DNA of 64,000 nucleotides from a cyanobacterium PCC 7702 (lineage in GTDB: Bacteria > Cyanobacteriota > Cyanobacteriia > Cyanobacteriales > Nostocaceae). Below the pieces are notes generated by a model. It worked only from the letters and a program-made list of their open reading frames with translations, was not told the origin of the DNA and made no database searches. A program made the translations under genes and the position numbers. Shown in pieces: positions 1-8,481 of the stretch. The stretch spans positions 505,193-569,192 of the forward strand of contig KB235926.1 of assembly GCA_000332255.1 (NCBI GenBank). The letters run 5' to 3'. The stretch's first letter is position 1. Each line of letters starts with the position of its first letter.

Positions 1-1
1 C

Positions 2-37
2 TTGAATCAACCAAACTCTGACGAGCAGTCCGAATAA
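2..37 (+). CDS. 3' tip of an upstream gene, possibly ccmN (partial)
   Basis: The first 37 bases read as an open frame of eleven residues (LNQPNSDEQSE) ending in TAA at 35-37. A polar tail directly before ccmO would fit the C-terminus of CcmN, which usually precedes ccmO in beta-cyanobacterial ccm clusters. Only the position and the open frame support this; the fragment is too short to identify by sequence, and chance openness cannot be excluded. Confidence 0.3.
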   Translation: MNQPNSDEQSE

Positions 38-156
38 ATGTTAATTGTAAGTTGTCACCTATAGTAGGAAGCAGTAACCAGGAAGTATGAAGTATTTTTT
101 TCCTTAAGACTTCATCCTTCTTTCTATTCTTCCTTTGACAATCCCGGAGAATTTAC

Positions 157-912
157 ATGGACGCATACCATCAACAAGCCTATCGTCGAGATAACTTCAA
201 GGATAGCGCTTTGGGACTAGTCTCCACCCGCAGCTTTCCAGCAATAGTTGGTACGGCAGATATGATGCTCAAATCGGCGGGAGTTCACCTGATCGGATAC
301 GAAAAAATTGGCAGCGGTCACTGTACTGCGATTGTTCGCGGAGCGATCGCTGATGTCCGCCTTGCCGTAGAAGCTGGTGAGCAAACTGCCAAGCAATTCG
401 ACCAGTACGTTTCTAGCTTGGTAATTCCCCGCCCTTTCCCCAATCTCGACGCCGTACTTCCCATTACTAGCCGCCTCAGCAACCTTGCTGAAAATAGCAG
501 CCACAGTCGCTTAAGCAACCAAGCAGTCGGTTTAGTGGAAACACGGGGTTTTCCAGCTATGGTAGGAGCTGCCGACGCCATGCTCAAAGCTGCTGATGTC
601 CAGCTAGCAGCGTATGAAAAAATCGGCGCTGGATTGTGTACGGCCATTATTCGCGGTTCCGTAGCAAATGTTGCAGTGGCAGTGGAAGCAGGAATGTACG
701 AGGCAGAACGCATTGGAGAATTAAACGCTGTCATGGTTATTCCCAGACCGCTGGATGAATTAGAGCAAACCTTGCCAGTCGCTAGTTGTTGGATTGAAAA
801 ACGTCAACCTTTAAAGGTACCGATCAACCTCAAACAACCAGTCCTGGAAACAGAATTAATCGAATTGCCAGACCTATCCATGTTACCCACAAAAGTCACA
901 GAAGAGTCCTAA
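157..912 (+). CDS. ccmO: Carboxysome shell protein CcmO (tandem BMC domains)
   Basis: Shell component of the beta-carboxysome, the protein compartment that encloses Rubisco and carbonic anhydrase. The 251-residue protein holds two bacterial microcompartment domains in tandem, about residues 17-100 (ALGLVSTRSFPAIVGTAD) and 120-205 (AVGLVETRGFPAMVGAAD), each followed by the KIG(S/A)G segment that lines the pore in BMC proteins. A polar tail follows. Two fused BMC domains make a pseudohexameric trimer and distinguish CcmO from single-domain CcmK. The ATG at 157 follows a purine-rich stretch (cggagaattta). It is probably the last gene of a ccmKLMNO cluster that lies to the left of the window, with the LysR gene downstream on the same strand, an order I recall from Anabaena. 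Length and domain order are normal for the family. Confidence 0.95.
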   Translation: MDAYHQQAYRRDNFKDSALGLVSTRSFPAIVGTADMMLKSAGVHLIGYEKIGSGHCTAIVRGAIADVRLAVEAGEQTAKQFDQYVSSLVIPRPFPNLDAVLPITSRLSNLAENSSHSRLSNQAVGLVETRGFPAMVGAADAMLKAADVQLAAYEKIGAGLCTAIIRGSVANVAVAVEAGMYEAERIGELNAVMVIPRPLDELEQTLPVASCWIEKRQPLKVPINLKQPVLETELIELPDLSMLPTKVTEES

Positions 913-1371
913 AATTAGCCGCCGGGAAAAACGTTGTACACACCCAGTGGCTCGCGAGGTTAGCATGACGTTAGCTGATATCCCCAAAAAATGCCTTTCA
1001 GGTGTGCAACGTTGGTTGGAAGGCATCTTACGCTTTGCTTGTTGTTCTGATAATAGCTTGTCGTCTCTATAAATAAAATACCTATTCACCAATGAAACCC
1101 ATAGAATAATACTTATACTCTTAATTCGTAACTTTTGCAAAAATTTGTCTACAGGAGTGACAAGTATTTTGTGATACTAGATTTAGAGTAGTTCTTAGTG
1201 CTGCCCCCTCCTTTGGCTCTCCACTGCATTAATTTGGGAAAATGCAGGCTGATCTTAACAGGTGCTCACTCAAAACTTAGAACTTGTCAAGAGAAAAAAG
1301 GGGTTTGACGCAAACAGACAGAACACTCAAGACTATATCCCAGTAAGTTGCCATCACACAGGAGCGTTACC
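913..1371. other. Intergenic region ccmO-lysR with nested inverted repeats
   Basis: No credible gene. AACGTTGTACACACC at 930-944 is nearly complementary to GGTGTGCAACGTT at 1001-1013, and ATGCCTT at 991-997 pairs with AAGGCAT at 1020-1026. The two pairings overlap and would compete. There is no T-run immediately after, so a simple terminator is not clear. The rest is ordinary AT-rich spacer and should hold the promoter of the LysR gene. Confidence 0.4.
1360..1364 (+). promoter_or_regulatory. Ribosome binding site deciding the LysR start
   Basis: AGGAG lies seven bases before the TTG at 1372. A longer TTG-started reading from 1348 has no such motif in front, so 1372 is preferred. Confidence 0.65.
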
Positions 1372-2310
1372 TTGAACCAAGCAACACTGCACCAGTTAAA
1401 AGTGTTTGAGGCCGCGGCCCGACACGGTAGTTTTACTCGTGCTGCTGAAGAACTTTTTCTGACCCAACCCACCGTTTCCATGCAGATCAAACAACTGACC
1501 AAATCAGTAGGATTGCCACTGTTTGAGCAGGTTGGCAAGCGTTTGTATCTCACAGAAGCAGGACGAGAATTGTATGCTACTTGTCGGCAAATTTTTGACA
1601 CTATAGCGCAATTTGAAATGAAAGTAGCAGATTTAAAAGGGCTAAAACAAGGCCAGTTGCGCCTGGCAGTGATCACCACAGCAAAATACTTTATACCGCG
1701 TTTGTTAGGACCGTTCTGCCAGCTTTATCCAGGCATTGAAATCTCCCTACAAGTTACAAATCACGAAGGCATTCTGGAACGCATGACAAACAACATGGAC
1801 GACTTGTATATCATGAGTCAAGTTCCAGAGCATTTAGACGTAAATTATCAGCAATTCCTTGAAAATCCCCTCGTGGTTTTGGCACCCATCAATCATATCT
1901 TGGCAGGTGAAAAAAATATCCCCCTACAACGCCTTGCCGAAGAACCATTTATTATGCGAGAACCTGGCTCGGGAACGCGGCGAGCCGTGCAGAGCTTGTT
2001 CGATCAACATGGAATCAAAGTAAAAGTCAAGTTAGAATTGGGAAGCAATGAAGCTATTAAGCAGGCTATAGCAGGTGGCTTGGGAATTTCTGTCTTATCT
2101 TGCCACACCTTGTTACCAGATACAGGAGATTTAACTATTTTAGATGTAGAACACTTTCCTATTAAACGAGATTGGTACATGGTCTACCCAGCCGGAAAGC
2201 AATTATCTATAGTTGCCCGTACTTATTTTGAATATCTGATGGACGCTGCCAAGCAAATTGCCAAGCAAACTGCTTATGCAAATTGGGAAAACCATCAACA
2301 CAATAGTTGA
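1372..2310 (+). CDS. LysR-family transcriptional regulator (CmpR/RbcR-like)
   Basis: DNA-binding regulator of 312 residues. The N-terminal 60 residues form the LysR winged helix-turn-helix (LKVFEAAARHGSFTRAAEEL, then LTQPTVSMQIKQL). The C-terminal two-thirds is the periplasmic-binding-like effector domain, with the GSGTRRAVQ and GLGISVLS segments usual in the CbbR/CmpR/NdhR group. In cyanobacteria this subgroup controls Rubisco, bicarbonate transport and NDH-1 genes in response to inorganic carbon; assignment here rests on family resemblance and on its place just after ccmO. The TTG start at 1372 has AGGAG seven bases upstream, giving the N-terminus MNQATLHQLKVFEAAARHGS, which agrees with family members. 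Which of CmpR, RbcR or another paralogue it is cannot be settled from the sequence. Confidence 0.88.
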   Translation: MNQATLHQLKVFEAAARHGSFTRAAEELFLTQPTVSMQIKQLTKSVGLPLFEQVGKRLYLTEAGRELYATCRQIFDTIAQFEMKVADLKGLKQGQLRLAVITTAKYFIPRLLGPFCQLYPGIEISLQVTNHEGILERMTNNMDDLYIMSQVPEHLDVNYQQFLENPLVVLAPINHILAGEKNIPLQRLAEEPFIMREPGSGTRRAVQSLFDQHGIKVKVKLELGSNEAIKQAIAGGLGISVLSCHTLLPDTGDLTILDVEHFPIKRDWYMVYPAGKQLSIVARTYFEYLMDAAKQIAKQTAYANWENHQHNS

Positions 2311-2651
2311 AAAAAGTGAAAGCACGACTGTTATCGTAGTTTTGATTTCTTGAAAGTTGCAATTTTCTGCTTAAAAAAATAGATATTCGCATCAAAATAT
2401 TAATTTTTAGTACAAGTAAGCCAAATTTTTATCTCTACTAATGTAGTAAACTAAAGAAAAACAAATATATAAAAAATATAAAAAACAAGAAAAACAATAT
2501 TTTGATGTTTGGTAATAAAAAGCAGAAAAGATGAGTATTTATCAAAGTTAGTCAAAATTAGTAGAGACACAAACAAAACTGGAATAATCTATTATTGAAT
2601 AATATAAGAAATTGACTTATAAAAATATTTTATAGCAGAAAGAAAATAGTC
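2311..2651. other. AT-rich intergenic region
   Basis: About 340 bases, very A/T rich, with no gene or clear hairpin. It must contain the promoter of the downstream kinase gene, but no convincing -35/-10 pair is evident. Confidence 0.4.
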
Positions 2652-4286
2652 ATGAAAAAATTGCGTATTCTTTATCTCGAAGATAATCCCACAGACGCCG
2701 AACTGGTTCAGCGGACGTTAGCTAAGGGCGGTTTGGAGTGCGAAACAACTGTAGTTGATTCCGGTTTTGAATATCTTGATGCTATTGATACAAATAGTTT
2801 TGATCTAATTTTGTCTGATAGCAGCATTCCTGGGTTTTCCGGAGAAGTGGCCCTGACAACAGCCAAAAAAAAACGTCCTGATATACCCTTCATTTTTGTT
2901 TCTGGGAGTACGAATCCAGAAGAAATCTCTACTTATTTGTTAAATGAAGGTGTGACAGACTATGTAAGCAAAAATCAGTTGTGGCGACTTGTACCTACTA
3001 TTCGCCGTGCAGTTACAGCGATCGCAACTCCATCCCTTTGCACCAGTCAGCTGCAACGCTACAACCAAGCTATGCAAAGATTGGTGAAGGTAGTTCAGGA
3101 ACTTTCTTTAGCACGCAGCTTAGACGAAATCACAGCCATTGTACGCATAGCTGCAAGAGAACTGACCGGTGCTGATGGAGCTACCTTTGTGCTGCGTGAG
3201 GGAGACATGTGTTTCTACGCCGATGAAAATGCGATCCAACCGTTGTGGAAAGGACGGCGATTTCCCATTGATGTATGCATCGGTGGTTGGTGCATGCAGC
3301 ACAAGCAGCAGGTAATTATAGAAGATGTGTACGGCGATGAGCGAATTCCCTACGAAGCTTACAAACCCACTTTTATTAAAAGTTTAGTAATGGTTCCAAT
3401 TCGCAAAGAAGCACCAATTGGTGCTATCGGTAACTATTGGGCTTCACCTCATTTGGCTACCCCAGAAGAAGTTGGACTGATTCAGGCGTTAGCAGACACC
3501 ACTTCCGTGGCTATGGAGAACGTTCAACTTTACAACGAACTGGAACAAAGAGTACGCGAGCGCACCGCGCAACTAGAAGCAGCTAACCGAGAATTGGAAG
3601 CTTTCGCCTACACACTTTCCCACGATTTGCAAGCGCCACTGAGCGCTATCGATGGTTACAGTTCTATTTTGCTAAGCGAATACGGTCAAAAACTAGACGA
3701 GCGAGCAAAACTTTTCCTGCATCGCTTGCGCGCCGCTGGCGAACGCATGAACGCTCAAATCGAGCAGATGCTGTCTTTGCACAAACTCTCCCAAACCGAA
3801 CTCCAACTGCAAACAGTTAATCTCAGTAATATGGCTCAAGAAATTTTAATCAACCTCAAAGCCAACGAACCCCATCGCCAAGTAGAAACCACCATCCAAG
3901 AAGGATTAAAGGTGTGTGGCGATCCGATTTTGTTGCGCGTCATGCTGGAAAACTTGTTATCTAACGCCTGGAAATATACCTCTAAGCGTGAAGTGGCAAA
4001 AATCGAGTTTGGCGCTATTTTAGAGTCTGGTGGCTCCCCCAAATTTTACGTTAGAGATAACGGTGCAGGTTTTAACATCATTTACGCAAAAAAACTATTT
4101 CGTCCCTTCCAGCGCATGCACTCTCAAGCAGAATTTCCCGGTACAGGTGTAGGACTTGCTTCCGTACAGCGGATCGTTCAAAAACACGGAGGACAAATTT
4201 GGGCGGAAGCAGCGGTAGATCGGGGAGCAACTTTTTACTTTACCTTGCCTGTAGAAAGGGAGAATAAAAATAAAGCTATAAGTTGA
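2652..4286 (+). CDS. Receiver-GAF hybrid sensor histidine kinase
   Basis: Cytoplasmic two-component protein of 544 residues without membrane segments. A receiver domain comes first (about 4-122): acidic pair E10/D11, phospho-acceptor D56 in LILSDSSIPG, K at about 107 (YVSKNQ). A GAF sensor domain follows (about 150-290), then a short coiled linker, a HisKA dimerisation domain with H324 in FAYTLSHDLQAPLSAI, and a HATPase domain (about 425-540) with N-box LLSNAWKY and G-box FPGTGVGLASVQRIV. The LSHDLQAPL H-box is of the type found in phytochrome-like and other cyanobacterial kinases. The GAF has no obvious bilin Cys-His pair, so a light role is not supported. No partner gene is adjacent; the ligand is unknown. 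Confidence 0.9.
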   Translation: MKKLRILYLEDNPTDAELVQRTLAKGGLECETTVVDSGFEYLDAIDTNSFDLILSDSSIPGFSGEVALTTAKKKRPDIPFIFVSGSTNPEEISTYLLNEGVTDYVSKNQLWRLVPTIRRAVTAIATPSLCTSQLQRYNQAMQRLVKVVQELSLARSLDEITAIVRIAARELTGADGATFVLREGDMCFYADENAIQPLWKGRRFPIDVCIGGWCMQHKQQVIIEDVYGDERIPYEAYKPTFIKSLVMVPIRKEAPIGAIGNYWASPHLATPEEVGLIQALADTTSVAMENVQLYNELEQRVRERTAQLEAANRELEAFAYTLSHDLQAPLSAIDGYSSILLSEYGQKLDERAKLFLHRLRAAGERMNAQIEQMLSLHKLSQTELQLQTVNLSNMAQEILINLKANEPHRQVETTIQEGLKVCGDPILLRVMLENLLSNAWKYTSKREVAKIEFGAILESGGSPKFYVRDNGAGFNIIYAKKLFRPFQRMHSQAEFPGTGVGLASVQRIVQKHGGQIWAEAAVDRGATFYFTLPVERENKNKAIS

Positions 4287-4317
4287 TGGTTGATTTATAA
4301 AGTGTTACACATGAACA

Positions 4318-5100
4318 ATAAAGCTGCGAATTATTAAAAAGATCGTAGCTGTAATCGTGTACCCGGACAAAGCTTTAGTGAAGCTTTAGTGACGCGACAG
4401 AGTGTAGTGTCTTTAACAGGACAAGAAGTAGAATTAATACTTGCGCCACTGCCAGATACCATAGAAACAGAGTCCATCCGAGTTAGCGGTAAAGGTGAGA
4501 TCCCAGTAAGTCTGCTAGAAGCCAAATGCGATCGCCTTTTCTCTACCGAACCCGTCGCAGCAAAAGTTACCGAACTCACGCAGCAAATTGAGCAGTTACA
4601 AGCACAATGGAAGTACCTGCAAGCACAAATAGATGCCCTGGCATTGCAGTCTCATTTTATACAAAGCTTAAGTGAAAAGACACAAGCACGATGATAATAT
4701 TTTTGTTGGAACAGTACAGTTAGAAAATATCGCACCAGGTCAAGAATTTCAAGTATATGCAGGTATAGAGGAAAAAATAAAAATAGAGCGCGATTTGATT
4801 GAACGTCAAGTTGATAAAAAGTTAATTGGTAATAATGCTAGAATTGTCTATACATATCGACTCTTAATTACTAATTTACTTGCTAAACAAATCAATCTCA
4901 AATTAATAGAACAAATACCAATCAGTCGTAGTGAACAAGTTAAAGTTCGCCTGACTCGCACTCACCCGCAAATTTCCGTAGGGGAAATGGGAAAATTAGA
5001 ATGGAATATTACTATTCCTGCTCAAGCTAAACAAGAGGTAGATTACCAATTCACTGTAGAGCATAGATATCAGCTTGCCGTTGTAGGATTAGATATTTAG
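4318..5100 (+). pseudogene. Broken MuiA-family (DUF4140/DUF4139) gene
   Basis: Remnant of a mucoidy-inhibitor-A-like protein, normally about 520 residues. Three pieces remain. (1) A short N-terminal piece in the frame of 4342 reads IVAVIVYPDKALV and runs into a stop. (2) 4389-4694 continues as TRQSVVSLTGQEVELILAPL, the ESIRVSGKG motif and the start of a coiled coil, which is the DUF4140 domain. (3) From 4672 in another frame comes VGTVQLENIAPGQEF to the end, the C-terminal part of the DUF4139 domain. Pieces 1 and 2 are separated by a perfect 11-bp tandem duplication at 4370-4391 that shifts the frame. Between pieces 2 and 3 the middle of the protein (roughly 280 residues by family length) is missing. 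No good start codon remains at the 5' end. Function of the family is poorly known; this copy is dead. Confidence 0.82.
4370..4391 (+). repeat. 11-bp tandem duplication that breaks the reading frame
   Basis: AAGCTTTAGTG occurs twice in direct succession (4370-4380, 4381-4391). Removing one copy restores an uninterrupted DUF4140 N-terminus (VYPDKALVTRQSVVSL). Confidence 0.9.
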
Positions 5101-5150
5101 TATTGAGTTGTTAAAGAAATTTTTGCCCCAGCGGCGAAAATGCTTTGGCA

Positions 5151-5357
5151 TTAATGCTCTTCAGGAAAAATCCATTGAGGTGGTTGCATCAATTTTCTGA
5201 TTCTTGCTTCTTCAGCTATTTCCAGCATTTTATCCAAAGAAGTTTCCTGAATAAACTTGCATGCGGCTTCTCTAAATTCAATATTGGGACATTTATCGCC
5301 TAAAATGCAGCCGTTTACACAAACTTCTTTACAATTGATTGTAGGATTAACGTTCAT
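5151..5357 (-). CDS. Small Cys-rich conserved-looking protein
   Basis: A 68-residue protein of unknown function. It has five Cys in the first 44 residues: at CKEVCVNGC, then GDKC and AACKF, followed by an amphipathic helix (SLDKMLEIAEEARIRKLMQ) and the tail PPQWIFPEEH. The Cys spacing is compatible with metal or iron-sulfur binding, but no named domain is recognised. The ATG at 5357 is chosen because AAGGAGGT (complement of 5365-5372) lies seven bases upstream, the strongest ribosome binding site in the window; the upstream in-frame start at 5396 has none. It is divergent from mnmE with a short shared control region. The strong translation signal argues for a real, well-expressed gene. Confidence 0.78.
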   Translation of the reverse strand: MNVNPTINCKEVCVNGCILGDKCPNIEFREAACKFIQETSLDKMLEIAEEARIRKLMQPPQWIFPEEH

Positions 5358-5364
5358 CGCGCAG

Positions 5365-5372
5365 ACCTCCTT
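5365..5372 (-). promoter_or_regulatory. Strong ribosome binding site of the small Cys-rich gene
   Basis: AAGGAGGT on the minus strand, seven bases before the ATG at 5357; near-perfect complement to the 16S rRNA tail and decisive for the start. Confidence 0.8.
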
Positions 5373-5488
5373 GTTTGTGATTGTTTTCACGAGCAAGTAA
5401 AATTACTTTTCTTAAGATAAATGTTACCGCTTGTGGAATTCAATTTACTAAGCAAAAAGTTATATTCCTAATTTTTTCCAGGGCGCTC

Positions 5489-6871
5489 ATGTCGGAAATC
5501 TCTGTTAGTACTGGAACCATCGCCGCGATCGCCACTGCTGTTGTTCCCCAACAAGGTAGTGTGGGAATCGTACGCCTATCTGGTTCTCAAGCAATATCCA
5601 TTGCCAAAACTCTTTTCCACGCACCTGGACATCAAGCATGGGAAAGCCATCGCATTCTCTACGGTTATATCCGCCATCCCCAAACCCAGCAACTGGTAGA
5701 CGAAGCCCTACTTTTAATCATGAAAGCGCCCCGTTCCTACACCCGTGAAGATGTAGTTGAATTTCATTGTCACGGAGGAATCATGGTGGTGCAACAGGTA
5801 CTGCAGCTGTGTTTGGAAAACGGTGCCAGGCTTGCTCAGCCAGGAGAATTTACTTTACGGGCATTTTTAAATGGTAGGCTTGATTTGACCCAAGCCGAAA
5901 GCATTGCTGATTTGGTAGGAGCTCGATCGCCTCAAGCACAGGCGTACGCTTTGGCTGGCTTGCAAGGTAAATTAGCTCATCCCATTAGGCAGTTGCGCAC
6001 TCAATGTTTGAATATTTTGGCAGAAATCGAGGCGCGAATCGATTTTGAGGAAGACTTGCCGCCGCTGGATGATAAAACTATTATTTCAGAAATTGCCAAA
6101 ATTTCTGCCCAAGTTAACCAAATATTGGCAACCGCCGATCGCGGCGAACTGTTGCGCAGCGGATTAAAAGTAGCTATCGTCGGACGTCCGAACGTTGGCA
6201 AATCAAGTTTGTTGAATGCGTGGAGTAAAAGCGATCGCGCCATTGTCACCGACTTGCCCGGTACAACCCGCGATGTGGTCGAATCCCAGCTAGTAGTAGG
6301 TGGAATACCAGTGCAAGTACTTGATACTGCTGGTATTCGCGAAACTGACGACCAAGTAGAAAAAATTGGCGTCGAGCGATCGCGCCGCGCTGCTACTGCT
6401 GCTGATTTGGTGTTGTTGACCGTTGATGCTACTGCTGGTTGGACAGCAGAAGACGAAAAGATTTATGCCCAAGTCAAGCATCGACCGTTAATTTTGGTGA
6501 TTAACAAAATAGACCTGGCGCCAGCACAAACAGTTAAGTATCCATCAGAAATTCATCAAGTTGTCAAAACAGCCGCCGCCCAAAATCAAGGTATAGATAG
6601 TTTAGAAACAGCAATTTTACAAACCGTCCGTATCGGACAAGTTCAAGCTGCTGATATAGATTTAGCTATTAATCAAAGACAAGCAGCAGCTTTAATCAAA
6701 GCGAAAACATCCCTAGAACAAGTGCAAGCAACAATTTCCCAACAGCTACCCCTTGACTTTTGGACCATCGACTTGCGGGATGCAATTCGCGCTTTCGGAG
6801 AGATTACGGGAGAAGAAGTAACAGAATCCTTACTCGAGCAAATCTTCAGTCGGTTTTGTATTGGTAAATAA
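5489..6871 (+). CDS. mnmE: tRNA modification GTPase MnmE (TrmE)
   Basis: With MnmG it installs the carboxymethylaminomethyl group on U34 of certain tRNAs, in the cytoplasm. The 460-residue protein has the usual order: N-terminal folate-binding domain (about 5-125, [20 protein letters not shown]), helical domain, inserted Ras-like G domain (G1 GRPNVGKSS near 232-240, G2 GTTRD, G3 DTAG, G4 NKID), and the C-terminal FCIGK with its conserved Cys. The start is set at ATG 5489 because the N-terminus [16 protein letters not shown] aligns with the family; the frame is open back to 5381 but those 36 residues are hydrophobic and basic and not part of MnmE. Single gene, divergent from the small Cys-rich gene. 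Confidence 0.97.
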   Translation: MSEISVSTGTIAAIATAVVPQQGSVGIVRLSGSQAISIAKTLFHAPGHQAWESHRILYGYIRHPQTQQLVDEALLLIMKAPRSYTREDVVEFHCHGGIMVVQQVLQLCLENGARLAQPGEFTLRAFLNGRLDLTQAESIADLVGARSPQAQAYALAGLQGKLAHPIRQLRTQCLNILAEIEARIDFEEDLPPLDDKTIISEIAKISAQVNQILATADRGELLRSGLKVAIVGRPNVGKSSLLNAWSKSDRAIVTDLPGTTRDVVESQLVVGGIPVQVLDTAGIRETDDQVEKIGVERSRRAATAADLVLLTVDATAGWTAEDEKIYAQVKHRPLILVINKIDLAPAQTVKYPSEIHQVVKTAAAQNQGIDSLETAILQTVRIGQVQAADIDLAINQRQAAALIKAKTSLEQVQATISQQLPLDFWTIDLRDAIRAFGEITGEEVTESLLEQIFSRFCIGK

Positions 6872-7074
6872 TTTGTATCTTGGCAAGCAAAAGAGAAGAT
6901 CTCACAGTAGGTAGTTGCAATCACAACTGATTTTGCTACATAGATAGTGCTACATAGATAGTTAAAGTTAGCAAACAGTTACCAAAGTTTCGCCATCAGT
7001 CAACTGATAACTAATAACAGATAACTAATCACTGTTAACACTCTTTTGGGGAGAAACGGGATCGGCGTGAATCT

Positions 7075-7108
7075 GTAGACGCGCTCAAGAGCACTGCTTC
7101 TCGTAGAG
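7075..7108 (+). repeat. Short dispersed repeat remnant
   Basis: Begins GTAGACGCGCTCAAGAGC and continues to CTTCTCGTAGAG. The opening and the CTTCTCGTAGAG end resemble short GC-rich dispersed repeats of filamentous cyanobacteria. A related element starting GTAGACGCGCGCTC lies at 7534. Assignment is by eye. Confidence 0.4.
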
Positions 7109-7533
7109 ATGCAGTAATTGTCAGCGGAATGCACATCCAACGACCGCAGATTAATGAAATTAATCTACTTGCTCATGCAGAAGGCAAAATTACTGTTTTA
7201 GGTGGTCCTTCAGTTTCCGCTTGTCCACAACATTATCCCGAGTTTGATATTTTGCATTTGGGTGAGTTGGGAGATGCAACCGATCGCACCATCGAGTATT
7301 TAGATTGCCACACAGCACGTCCCCAACAGCAAATTCGCTTTCAAAGCAAACAACGCTTACCTTTAAGCGAGTTTCCTATCCCAGCCTATCACTTACTAGA
7401 TCTCAATCAATATTTCCTCGCCAATATTCAGTTTTCTAGCGGTTGTCCTTACCGCTGCGAGGTAAGCGATATTCCCGAACTTTATGGACGCAACCCCTGT
7501 CTCAAAATACTACAGCAAGTAATCGCCGAACTC

Positions 7534-7559
7534 GTAGACGCGCGCTCTTCGCGACTTCT
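7534..7559 (+). repeat. Short dispersed repeat remnant, second copy
   Basis: GTAGACGCGCGCTC followed by TTCGCGACTTCT. It shares the GTAGACGCGC opening with the element at 7075 and sits exactly where the radical SAM reading frame departs from family sequence. Confidence 0.4.
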
Positions 7560-7572
7560 GCCAACTTTTTAA

Positions 7573-8438
7573 TTCAACCTTCTCCAATGGGAATGGAATA
7601 CGCCGAAATATTTCCACCTCAAAACCAAATTACCCAGTTTTTCGATTGTCTTGGAAACGGAAAACTTGGCTAATGCTGATATCAAAAAAACTATCTCAGT
7701 CTCTCAATTCTTTAGAAAATCAAGACCTCTCGCCTATTCAACCTAATCAAGTTTTGTTGATAGATAGCGGTGATGTTCCTCCTCAGAAGCTGAAACTATT
7801 ATGTCAAAAATATCCCTGGCTCAAAGTTTATCAATCCCCATCCAAAATTGGATATTATCAAGCAAAAATGCCAGGAGCAAATACAGTTACAGATGAAATA
7901 GTAGTCTACTGCGACTCTGACTGCATCTATGAAAGCAACTGGCTTAGAAATCTCCTTCTTCCTTTTACACAAAATGATGAAATACAAATCGTAGCCGGAG
8001 AAACAACAACCTTAACTCAGGGAATCTACGGTACAGCTATGGCTTTAACTTATATCTTCTCCCAATATTCCAAGCACAAAATCCTTAAACCAACTTCCCA
8101 ATACTTCTCAATAACGTTGCTTTTCGCCGCCAATTTCTCCTACAATACCCCATTCCCACCGAACTAGTTCTCTATCGAGGTAATTGTGTAATTCATGCTC
8201 ACAATTTACACTCCTTGAGCTATACAATTTGGAGACAACCACAAGCTAGAGCAACCCACGCTCCACCATCAGGACTATCTCACTTTTTTGCCGTTTTTTA
8301 TTAATTGGTCAGGATTATTACTGGCAAAATCGTTTATTAGTAAAATCCCAACAAAAAGATTGTGAACCTCTGGCTGGTTGGCAAGGAAAATTAAGGATTT
8401 TTTGGGAAAGGATAAGTATAATGTTTCTGGAAATTTAA
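7573..8438 (+). pseudogene. Decayed family 2 glycosyltransferase
   Basis: One glycosyltransferase can be followed through four successive reading-frame segments. Segment 1 (7573 to about 7690): WNTPKYFHLKTKLPSFSIVL, ETENLANADI. Segment 2 (to about 8108): SLENQDLSP, VLLIDSGDVPP, YPWLKVYQSPSKIGYYQAKM, the metal/UDP site VVYCDSDCIYESNWLRN, and IVAGETTTLTQGIYGTAMAL. Segment 3 (8110-8304): NNVAFRRQFLLQYPIPTELV, LYRGNCVIHAHNLHS, YTIWRQPQARATHAPPSG. Segment 4 (8298-8438): LLIGQDYYWQNRLL, GWQGKLRIFWERI. The last shift falls in the T-run at 8284-8289, where one extra T would restore HFFCRFLLIG. At least three frameshifts make it non-functional. It probably once formed an operon with the radical SAM gene before it. 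Confidence 0.82.
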
Positions 8439-8481
8439 GATCGCACTTTAGGTGAATAGGAAGCTATGAGGGTGAATCAGC

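Larger units (their letters stand above)
7048..7572 (+). pseudogene. Decayed B12-binding radical SAM protein
   Basis: From 7108 the frame reads DAVIVSGMHIQRPQINEI, VLGGPSVSACPQHYPEFDIL, HLGELGDATDRTIEYLD, and later FPIPAYHLLDLNQYF and FSSGCPYRCEVSDIPELYGR. This is the join between a cobalamin-binding-like N-terminal domain and a radical SAM core. The cluster motif should be CxxxCxxC (family: CPYRCEFCD), but the third Cys is replaced (CEVSD). The protein stops at 7572 inside the core, most of which is gone. The extreme N-terminus is missing too: upstream sequence in other frames shows only scraps. Two short dispersed repeat scraps lie at either side (7075-7108 and 7534-7559). It cannot bind the 4Fe-4S cluster and is non-functional. 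It directly precedes a broken glycosyltransferase. Confidence 0.8.

Noticed and set aside
2652-4286. Phytochrome-type photoreceptor
   Set aside because: The H-box resembles phytochrome kinases, but the single GAF lacks a recognisable bilin-binding Cys-His, and no PHY domain is present.
5381-5488. Extended N-terminus for MnmE
   Set aside because: The added residues are not part of the family; ATG at 5489 gives the standard start.
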